From: Zygnema cylindricum
Lineage: Eukaryota; Streptophyta; Zygnematophyceae; Zygnematales; Zygnemataceae
Direction: 5' to 3'
DNA length: 64,000 nucleotides
Assembly: GCA_037447655.1 (NCBI GenBank)
Contig: JBBHKE010002610.1
Location: forward strand, 1-64,000
The position numbers and the translations under genes are program-made. The notes beneath the pieces are model-generated. The model saw nothing but the letters and a program-made list of their open reading frames with translations, did not search any database and was not told the origin of the DNA. The first letter of the stretch is position 1. Each line of letters opens with the position of its first letter. This document shows positions 55,655 through 64,000 of this stretch, in pieces.

Positions 55655-56345
55655 TATTGAAAAGTAAGCTTTAGTAAGTCTTAGGAATATGAGTCTAAAA
55701 CTTAGAATATTTTTGGACCACCAACTATTCAATATTAGGTATATTTAGTGTGGATTTTTTAGTATCTACTTGGATAGTTATCTTTAAGTAAATTAGTGTG
55801 TACGACCGCCTATGAATGTAGACGTGAAACTTATCTCCCGGATTTTTTGGGTCTAGATATTGTTACTTGGTAATTTTGGTCCAAGTACTTAGATTTTTGT
55901 AAGTAGATATTTAGGTGAACCTGTACATACGTTTTAGTTGTTTTCTCGATCTTTTAAATGTTTTCTAAATATTTTGAGTATTTAGTTCAATTAGGATTAA
56001 TCAATTCAATACAGAATGTACATTTTACACAAGAGTTAATGAAATGAGAGCACAGAGTTTTATGCTCTATTGTCTTTGATTTGTTTGTTATACATGCTTG
56101 TTTGGTTCAAAGACCTCTTTCATTTGGAGTAACATATCCTACACTATAGATCTAGTCTTCTAGGCATTTCTCTTTGGGTTAGCTTCCGCTAACATGTCTG
56201 ATAATGGCTCAACTTCTGTTGCAAGTGCTCCTATTAGCCCTAGTGCTCCACCTGCTCCTCCAAGGACGAACATCTCGGCTGGTGCAAGTGTGACTTCTAG
56301 GGGGAGTTGATCACAGCCGAGTCTAAATGCCCATGACCTTCAACA
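55655..56345 (+). repeat. Family A2 3' LTR (691 bp)
   Basis: Starts TATTGAAAAGTAAGC right after the polypurine tract and ends CTTCAACA. Satellite resumes immediately. Confidence 0.9.
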
Positions 56346-56829
56346 TAAGGGATAACAAGAATTAACATCTTAATTACACAAACTGTTAGCGCTAACAAGA
56401 AATGTGACCTAACTTACACAAACTGTTAGCGCTAACAAAAACTGTAACCTAACTTACACAAACTGTTATCTCTAACAAGAATTGTTATCCAACTTACATA
56501 AATTGTTAGCGCTAACAGGAATTTTTATCCAACTTACACAAACTCTTAGCGCTAACAGGCATTGTCACCTAATTTACGCAAACTGTTAGCTCTAACAGAA
56601 ATTGTTATCTAACTTACACAAACTGTTAGCGCTAATAGGAATTGTAACGTAATTTCCCCAAAATGTTAGCGATAACAAGAATTGTTATCTAAATTACATA
56701 AATTGTTAGCGCTAATATGAATTGTTATCTAAATTACACAAACTGTAAGCGATAACAAGAATTGTTACCTAAATTACGCAAACTGTTAGCCATAACAAAA
56801 ATTGTTATCTTAATTACACAAACTGTTAG
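56346..56829. repeat. 40-bp satellite, array 2 (~0.5 kb)
   Basis: About 12 units of the same 40-bp satellite lie between the A2 insertion and the B insertion. The array ends GTTAG, the target site of element B. Confidence 0.93.
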
Positions 56830-57244
56830 TGTTGACTTTGGAAAGCTTTAGGTCTAAGTTAATTAGTGTGACAATGAAAAGACAATAATCCACAGCGTAA
56901 GGGACACGCGTCACGTTTGATTATAGTATAGGTGTTTTGGAATGTATGTCACTTTGAACGGAACAACGCAACTTCGACACACACAGGTCAACGCTGATGA
57001 AACGCAGAAAGTACAAACGCAGCTGCGATGATTTTCGATGTGATATATACGGACAACGCAACTGCGGTCTACGCGGATGTTATCTGGTACAGCAAGGGAC
57101 ATCGCAACAGCGCAGGATTTGAACCTGTTTTGGTATAGAACAATGTTGTTGCGATCGATTTGAATCAAGTCAACGGACACAATTCATAAGAAGATCACGA
57201 GTGACGAAACCAACAATGATTTAACAATCACTCAGTATAGAATA
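56830..57244 (+). repeat. Family B 5' LTR, first part
   Basis: Begins TGTTGACTTTGGAAAGC. It shares ATTAGTGT, ACAAT, AAAG, ACAATA and ACACGCGTCACG with the start of the family E LTR, so B and E are related. It contains repeated AACGCA(A/G)CTGCG words near 57,015-57,070. Confidence 0.7.
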
Positions 57245-57453
57245 TGTAGAAATTAAAGGTTATTTTAGTATTTTCTAGGTTTTGCAAAATGCAGAAAAGA
57301 AGCCGAGGCAGTCTGCCTCTAACTTCTCTCTTCCTCTCCCACACTTGTCGCAGTCACTGAAGGTTGAAGAGGGAGCTAGAGCCATGGCTACCTATGCTGA
57401 ATAGAGGTAGAGTTACGGGTTGTAGATTTTGGTAGATTTACCAAAATAGAAAT

Positions 57454-57537
57454 TGACGGACCCAGGATTTGAACCTGGTACCTAACGTTAGTCAACGTAG
57501 CCGCTAGCCTTAGCCTGTTAGTCTGACATCATGGTTG
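57454..57537 (-). ncRNA. tRNA-like segment in the nested C LTR
   Basis: On the minus strand: ACAGGCTAAGGCTAGCGG, then a perfect T-arm CCAGGTTCAAATCCTGG and GTCCGTCA. The 3' strand GTCCGTC pairs partly with the 5' GTCAGAC. This is the most tRNA-like of the four LTR copies. Confidence 0.5.
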
Positions 57538-57810
57538 GAGATATAGGGTTTCGTAATTGTTTAGATGTTAACACGTATTTTCATTCTACGGGATATTTAG
57601 ACATAGATATAGTTTGTAATGTACAGCGACGGTACATCTGAAATGGATACCGCGCATTTTGTTTCGAAGGCGAAACAAATAGTGCGCAAGTATTTATGAC
57701 GGCCACATTGTAATCCGACTTCATCGGACGGCCACGAAGCATGCCGAGATCGCGGAATGAGTTTTCGGCGGTTCACGGTCGACGTCACATCAATTGCCAT
57801 GTGGCACAAT

Positions 57811-58893
57811 TGTTGTTCTAAAACCACCGTTGCAGGCGGGGAACCAGCAGTAGTAGTGGAGTAGACATGAAAAACAGCAGAAACTATCAAAATACCTACT
57901 CAACAACCAACTTTGAACTGACAAAAAATATGACTCAGAAAGCTAATATGCTTCAAATTTGCCACATTGATACACAATACAGTAAACTGACAATTCCCAA
58001 AATTTCAGCTCAAATGACTTTGTAAACCATAAGATATGATATCTGGAAGTTTCCCAAAAACTGCCTTTAGAAGATCATATTCCCAAAACTGGATGATTCA
58101 AAATTGGCTAAGTCCTGGAATATATACGCACAGTGAGTATCTACTGGTCACACTAATTCGGGTGATCGTATTACGAAACTATCATGACTAACGACAAAGT
58201 AACCAGTCTGTACTTTACTGTACCTAGAGTACCTCCAAAAACCTAATTATTATTTTCCAAAAACCTAATTATTGAAACACCAATTTTTAATACACTAAAC
58301 TACAAAACTGTGTTATTCAAATATTTTCAAGTGACGAACCGTACAAAATGTTCCAGGTGCTTAGTCACACTAGTCGCTAGAGTCCAGCCGATTGTCGTAG
58401 TGTAGTACGAAGTACATGAGTGCTTCGTAACTTGTGGTCCCACGTGAATCACGCCTTAGTACTTATGGTCCCACATAAATCACGCTTCGTCACTTGCGGT
58501 CCCACGTGAATCATGCTTGTGGTCCCAGGTGAATCGCGTCCGTTGACATCTCTTAAAGTCAACGTTCATAAGGCGTACCGTACAATATATTTCCGAAATA
58601 TCCGGACGTCTCCATTTAATGATTATAAAATTGTTCCGTACCATATAATTCCAAGATATTCGTATAACTCCAAAAACTCCGTACCATATATTTCAGGTGG
58701 TATCGGATCAGATTGATCCGTCGATCCGGCGATTTAAATATAGCTGCATGACCGATAAAGCTTTTCAGTAAACACAAGTAAAACATTCTAATGTACCTTT
58801 TCTATTGTAACACTAATAAAGGTAAGTATTACTACTCAGAAATTATTCTAAATCTACTCTATTTCTTAAAACTAAAGATTTCCTATTTCAACA
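57811..58893 (-). mobile_element. Family E solo LTR nested in the C LTR (1,083 bp)
   Basis: In its own (minus) orientation it runs TGTTGAAATAGG to GAACAACA. A perfect ACAAT target duplication flanks it (57,806-57,810 and 58,894-58,898), and the C LTR continues uninterrupted across the site. It is an inverted relative of the copy at 39,468-40,644. Confidence 0.9.
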
Positions 58894-59362
58894 ACAATCA
58901 CATTGGATTTCGGCATCTTTGGGGATTCTAAGAACGAATCCAAAAATGACATGTGTCGACTTGTTGGCCATGTTGTACAATGGCCGTAAACAAAGTACAT
59001 CGGCACATGTACCTTGATGTACGATACACTCTTATGATTGGTGCCGTACTTCAGTAGATAGAGTTTTAGAGAGAGATAGGACTTAGAAACTTTTGATAGA
59101 TTAGACCCTCTCTCCCAGACAGCTCATGTACAAAAGGTCAACTTTGACCCTTCATAACTTACTGCTCGGGGGAGCAAATTCAAAGATCTTTTTGCTATAG
59201 ACTCAGAGGAGTCTTGTTTTACAAGGGTGAAGGTGGTCAAAGTTTTTGTCTGCCAGGGTGGCAGTTATTCTTGCTGAAAAACAAAGGGGTGAGGGTTATC
59301 CTAGAGGCTTCGTGTGAGCTGCCGACTTTGAGGTCCTATGGAGGTCTCAGAGTTGCAGATTA

Positions 59363-59819
59363 TGAGTAATGCTGATTGTACGATTATATATTAGTTTGTC
59401 GGAATCAGGAATACTTTGATCTTAGTTGCAGGTTAGTTTTTGGACGTACTTTTTAGGTACACTTTTGTCGGCAGAACGACACAAAGCAGATACTCATTGT
59501 GAGTATAAGAAGTAGGACTTAGAACATTTTATGTATCCAAACTTCCAAGTAGTAAAACTGCAGACATTTTTTGGGAAACCTCTGAGTATTATATCTTGAG
59601 TGTTCTCAAGTTAATTGTACTGAAACTTTGGGAGTTATTAGTTTTTATGCTGCTCAATAGTGTGATAGAGTTTTGTGAAGTTTGGATGCTTTTATAAGAT
59701 TTGGTGAGCACTTGCAAACTGCTGTTTGGTTGGATTTTTGAAAACTTATGAGAATGTATCATGTCTACTTCTACTACTAGTGCTAATCCTCCACCTGCAC
59801 CGGTGGTTGTAGAACAACA
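59363..59819 (+). repeat. Family B 5' LTR, second part
   Basis: Continues to CAACA directly before the primer site. It matches the 3' LTR (61,880-62,307) from about 59,391 on (ATACT, TTAGTTTTTGGACGTACTTT, TTAGGTACACTTTTGTCG). The gag ATG lies inside at 59,761. Confidence 0.8.
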
Positions 59820-61897
59820 GGTTATGAGCCTGTCATCAATAATTCCCATCTTTTCGGGAGAGAAATATGTTTACTGGACAGATATGGTGGAGACTCACTT
59901 TGAGAATGTTAATCTTTTGGATATATTGGATGGTTCGCTCGATGAATGTGATCTGTCTAGGTATAAGAAAAATACACAGGCTCGTTCTATTTTAAAATTT
60001 TGTATATTTGAGGACTTAGCTATGTCTAGGATAAAAATGAAAAAGGCAATAGATTTTTGGAAATCTCTGAAAATTGATTATGAAAAAGCTAATGTCGAAA
60101 AAGCTTCTCTTCGCTGGAAAAATTTGGGAATATAAGTATACTTGTGGTACGATGGCTAAATATGTTAACAAATTTTGCATCCTTGTAGATGCATATGCTT
60201 GTGCAGGTGGAATGTTTCCTCAGTTTCAACAGGCAGCATTATTAATGAGGGGACTCCCTCGTAGTATGAAAGCAACATCTGATACGCTGAAACAAAAAGA
60301 TATTACATTTAGCTGGACATTACAGTTAGCGATTGTCTTTTACTAGAAGAGGAAGCTAAATCTCGAATTCTGAGTGTTGAGCATGTAGAGCCTTTCAATT
60401 TAGAATTTGAGAGAAAAGGACAGTTTAATCAGCAAAGAAATCAGTTTAATCAACAGAATCAGTTCAGACAATTTAACCAGAATGGAAATAGATAATCAAA
60501 CAATGCATGTTGTTATTGTAGTGAGAGAGGTCATAGATATAAGTTCTGTCCTAAACTTAAAAAGGCTAACGATACAAGGTTATATAGTTCAGGATGGCAA
60601 CAAAGTCAGTTTCACAAAAACTTTACGAGGCCAACACCTCGTGGAAATGAACTATTTTCGGCTTTTTCGTCACTCTAAGACGAAACTCTAACCTTCTCTA
60701 AGGAAGATGAAACAGACCTATTTGCAATGGCGGCGGCGATGGAGGGCTTAAAGGACCCCGGATGGATCATAGATACAGGGGCATCAGCCCACATGTGTTG
60801 AAACAAGGCTATCTTCAAAAATATAAAATCAACACCTAAAAAAAATATTTATTATGCTTCTGGGATGAGTGTTCAGACTTGTACTGTAAGTGATGTATCT
60901 TTGCTAGTTGATGTCGAGGGAAAATAAATTGAAAGGACCCTTCATAATGTCTTTTTTGTGCCTGACATTAAGAAAAAAATGTTTTCTACGTCACTGGTAG
61001 AAAGTAAAGGTTTTGAGGTCAATTTGAAAATGGTCGTCATGTTGTTAGCAAAATTTGGCAAAGTTGCAGTTACAGGTACTAGAGATAGTAGCAAGATGTA
61101 CCGCATGGATCTGACTAATACAAAGGAGAATGATGTTATGTACTCCGGTATTTTGGAGTCAGATGAATTGTGGCATAAAAGTTTAGGCCATGTAAATTAT
61201 AAGAGTTTGAAAAAAATGGTACTTGCTGGTAAAGTAGATGGTGTCTCGATCACAGATCAACCGGTTAAAACGTCTTATGGCTTCGCTTTCGGAAAAATCC
61301 ACAGACTTCCATTTCCTAAAGAGTCTGAGCATCGGTCAACTAGACTTTTACAACAAATTCATTCGGATGAAGGTACCATCTGCATGGGGGATGAAATATA
61401 TGGTCACCTTCACAGATGATTTTTCTAGGTTTACAAAAGTATATTTCATGAAAGAAAAGAGCGAAGTGTTTGGTCACTTCAAACACTATAAAGCATGGGT
61501 TAAAAAATTACATAATTTACCAATTTTGGAGTTCAGATCGGACAATAGTGGGCAATATACGTCGAAGGAATTTGAAACCTTTTTACTTGATGAAGGTATA
61601 AGTCATCTTTTTACTGTTACATATCCACCGGAAAAAAATGGGGTTTTGGAGAGGTTAAATAGAACCCTCACGGAGAGCTCTAGGTCAATGCTTGCAGATA
61701 AGAATGTAGATCCGAAATTCTGGGTGGAAGCTCTACATTGTGCAGTTTACATTAAGAATAAGATTGGATCAAGGCTGGTAGAATCTACTCCTTACAAGAT
61801 CTGGAGAGGTAGAAAACCAGATGTTAGTCATTTTAAAGTCTTTGGTAGTAAATGCTTTATCCAAGATACATTTAATAGATTAGTTTGGCGGAATTAG
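59761..61897 (+). pseudogene. Family B copia gag-protease-integrase
   Basis: Gag opens in the LTR (MSTSTTSANPPPAPVVVEQQ) and reads without a stop across the primer site into SIIPIFSGEKYVYWTDM. A frameshift lies near 60,090. The CCHC knuckle is CCYCSERGHRYKFC (about 60,507-60,548) and the protease is WIIDTGASAHMC (about 60,760-60,798) followed by a stop. The pre-integrase region is ELWHKSLGHVNYKSLKKMV. Integrase has QIHSD, then a frameshift, TFTDDFSRFTKVYF and FRSDNSGQYTS (normally SDNGGEY), then NGVLERLNRT and RKPDVSHFKVFGSKCF. It ends at about 61,880 at the truncated 3' LTR. RT and RNase H are deleted. Confidence 0.85.
59820..59832 (+). promoter_or_regulatory. Family B primer-binding site
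   Basis: GGTTATGAGCCTG complements the initiator-Met tRNA anticodon arm (GGTTATGGGCCCA) with few mismatches. It lies in the open gag frame, where it encodes VMSL. Confidence 0.6.
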
Positions 61898-62307
61898 GAA
61901 TACTCTGATCTTAGTTGCAGGTTAGTTTTTGGACGTACTTTTTAGGTACACTTTTGTCGCATGAATGACATTGAGCAGATACTCACTAAGAGTATAAGAA
62001 GTAGGACTTAGAACATTTTATGTATCCAGACTTCGACGTAGTAAATCTGCAAATAGTTTTTGGGAAAACTCTTAGTATTATATCTAGATCGTTGCCATGT
62101 CAATTGTACTGAAACCTTGGGAGTTGTTAGTGTTTATGCAGTTTTATAATGTGATAGAGTTTGTGAAGTTTGGATGCTTCTATAAGATTTGGTGAGCACT
62201 TGAAAACTACTGTTTGGAAAGAAACTTGAAAGCTTTTGAGAGTGTATCATGTCTACTTCTACTACTACTGCTGATCCTCCACCTGCACCGGTGGTTTTAG
62301 AACACCA
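61880..62307 (+). repeat. Family B 3' LTR, 5'-truncated
   Basis: Matches 59,391-59,819, including the encoded gag start (MSTSTTTADPPPAP). It ends GAACACCA and is followed directly by satellite. Confidence 0.82.
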
Positions 62308-64000
62308 GTTAACGCTAACAGGAATTGTTACCTGACTTACACAGAATGTTAGCGCTAACATGAATTGTTACCTAAAATACACAAACTGTTAGCGCTAACA
62401 AAAATTGTTACCTAACTTCCATAAATTGTTAGCGCTAACAAGAATTGTTATCTAAATTACACAAACTGTTAGCGCCAACATAAACTGTAACCTAACTTAC
62501 ACAAAGTGTTAGCGCTAAAAGGAATTGTTACCTAATTTACGCAAAGTGTTAGTGCTAACAGGAATTTTTATCCATTTTACACAAACTGTTAGCGCTAACA
62601 GGAATTGTTACCTAACTCACACAAACTGTTAGCGATAAAATGAATTGTTATCTAACTTATACAAACTTTTAGGGCTAACAAGAATTGTTACCTAATTTAC
62701 GCAAAATGTAAGCGATAACAAGAATTGTTATCTAAATTACACAAACTGTTAGCGCTAACATGAATTGTTACTAAACTTACACAAACTGTTAGCGGTAACA
62801 ATTTTTGTTACCTAAATTACGCAAACTGTTAGTGCTAAAAGGAATTGTTATCTAACTTATATAAACTGTCAGCACTAACAGGAATTGTTATCCAACTTAC
62901 ACAGACTGTTACCGATACCAGGAATTGTTATCCAACTTACTCAAACTGCTAGCGCTAACAAGAATTGTTACAATAATTACACAAACTCGCAGCGAAAACA
63001 AGAATAGTTATCTAAATTACACAAGCTGTTAGCGCTAACAAGAATTGTTACCTAACTTACACAAACTGTTAGCGCTAACAAGAATTGTTATCGAACTTAC
63101 ACAAACTGTTAACGCTAACAAGAATTGTTACCTAATTTACACAAACAGTTATCGCTAACAGGAATTGTTACCTAACTTACTCATACTGTTAGCGCTAACA
63201 CGAATTGTTACCTAATTTACGCAAATTGCTAGCGCTAACAGCAATTGTTATCTAGCTTACACAAACTGTTAGCGATAACAGGAATTGTTATATAAATTAC
63301 ACAAACTGTTAGCGGAAACAAGAATTGTTATTTATTTTACGCAAACAGATAGCGATAACAATAAATGTTATCTAAATTACACAAACTGTTAGCGCTAACA
63401 AGAATTGTTATCAAACTCACACAAAATTTTAGCGACAACGGGAATTGTTACCTAGCTTACACAAACTGTTACCGATAACAAGAATATTTATCCAACTTAC
63501 ACAAACTGTTATCGTTAATAAGAAATGTTACCTAGCTTACATAAATTTTTAGTGCTAACAAGAATTGTTACCTAATTTACGCAAACAATTAGCGATAACA
63601 AGAATTGTTATCTAAATTACACAAATTGTTAGGCTAACATGAATTGTTACATAACTTACACAAATTGTTAGCGATAACAGGAATTGTTATCTAAATTACA
63701 CAAACCGTTAGCGCTAACAAGAATTGTTACCTAGCTTATATAAACTGTTAGTGCTAACTAGAATTGTTACCTAATTTACGCAAACAATTAGCGATATCAA
63801 GAATTGTTATCTAAATTACACAAATTGTTAGCGCTAACATGAATTGTTACCTAACTTACACAAACCGTTACCGCTAACAGGAATTGTGATCTAACTTACA
63901 CAAACTGTTAGCTCTAACAAGAATTGTTACCCAACTTACAGAAACTGTTAACGCTAACAGGAATTGTTATCTAAATTTCACAAACTGTTAGTGATAACAA
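62308..64000. repeat. 40-bp satellite, array 3 (to window end)
   Basis: The same 40-bp satellite continues beyond the window. Units here are more uniform than in array 1. A linked variant block (TTTACGCAAAC then GCGATAACAAG) recurs, and the segment from 63,551 repeats 199 bp later at 63,750, which points to a five-unit higher-order repeat. Confidence 0.95.

Larger units (their letters stand above)
49776..56345 (+). mobile_element. Family A2 copia element inserted in the satellite
   Basis: A 6.57-kb element with 5' LTR 49,776-50,473 and 3' LTR 55,655-56,345. The left flank is ...CTGTTAGC and the right flank is TAAGGGATAACAAG. With one copy of the 5-bp target (TTAGC/TAAGG) removed, the flanks form a normal satellite unit (TTAGCGATAACAAG). 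The element is itself interrupted by a 0.5-kb insertion and a MITE. Confidence 0.88.
57245..59357 (+). mobile_element. Family C solo LTR, itself interrupted
   Basis: Begins TGTAGAAATTAAAGG and ends GAGTTGCA, matching the family C LTR throughout once the nested E LTR (57,811-58,893) is removed. The flanks GAATA (57,240) and GATTA (59,358) are a near-match 5-bp target duplication. No internal region follows, and family B LTR sequence resumes. Confidence 0.75.
56830..62307 (+). mobile_element. Family B copia element inserted in the satellite, with nested LTRs
   Basis: The left end TGTTGACTTTGG follows GTTAG, and the right end GAACACCA is followed by GTTAA then CGCTAACAGG. Removing one 5-bp target copy restores a satellite unit. 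The 5' LTR is split by a family C LTR (57,245-59,357). The internal region stops in integrase at about 61,880, and the 3' LTR has lost its upstream part, so one deletion removed RT, RNase H and the start of the 3' LTR. Confidence 0.82.

Overview
The window looks like nuclear DNA from a green-lineage (streptophyte) eukaryote: spliceosomal introns, plant-type leucine-rich-repeat (LRR) exons of 72 nt, extracellular LysM modules, a myosin motor exon, a hAT transposase of the plant BED/DUF659 type, and many Ty1/copia and Ty3/gypsy retrotransposons. An early-diverging land plant or charophyte alga would fit, but I cannot name the species. Host genes are few, widely spaced and mostly partial; most of the window is repeats.

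Layout. 0.7-8.6 kb, plus strand: an LRR receptor-type gene with a signal-peptide exon, an LRR N-terminal cap exon and at least eight 72-nt phase-2 LRR exons amplified together with their introns. No kinase or membrane segment follows. 10-13.6 kb, minus strand: scattered remains of a hAT transposase. 15.2-17.9 kb: the 3' part of a LysM gene. It is partly duplicated at 21.0-23.0 kb, and a truncated copia element (family D) lies between the copies. 23.3-25.1 kb: a 1.8-kb nearly pure pyrimidine tract. 25.7-29.9 kb: a decayed copia (family F) with a 1-kb insertion. 30.6-37.0 kb, minus strand: the most complete element, a full-length copia (family C) with 1.05-kb LTRs. 38.5-39.0 kb: a CCCT tract running into the splice acceptor of a lone myosin exon. 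39.4-44.0 kb: a Ty3/gypsy element whose integrase ends in a PHD finger, split in its reverse transcriptase by a family E solo LTR.

44-64 kb: two family A copia elements and one family B element in and around a 40-bp satellite. Short target duplications show that the second A element and the B element each jumped into the satellite. The B 5' LTR was then hit by a family C LTR, which was hit by an E LTR, so the relative order of insertion can be read directly.

Common thread. In copia families A, B, C and D the primer-binding site matches the anticodon arm of initiator-Met tRNA instead of its 3' end. In each, the gag reading frame crosses the LTR/primer-site boundary, so the primer site is also coding sequence. 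Family C and D LTRs also carry an antisense tRNA-like segment. Nearly all elements are dead, with stops, frameshifts and lost catalytic residues. Solo LTRs and nested insertions point to long-term accumulation. All boundaries, splice sites and family names were read by eye from the sequence; no database comparison was made.
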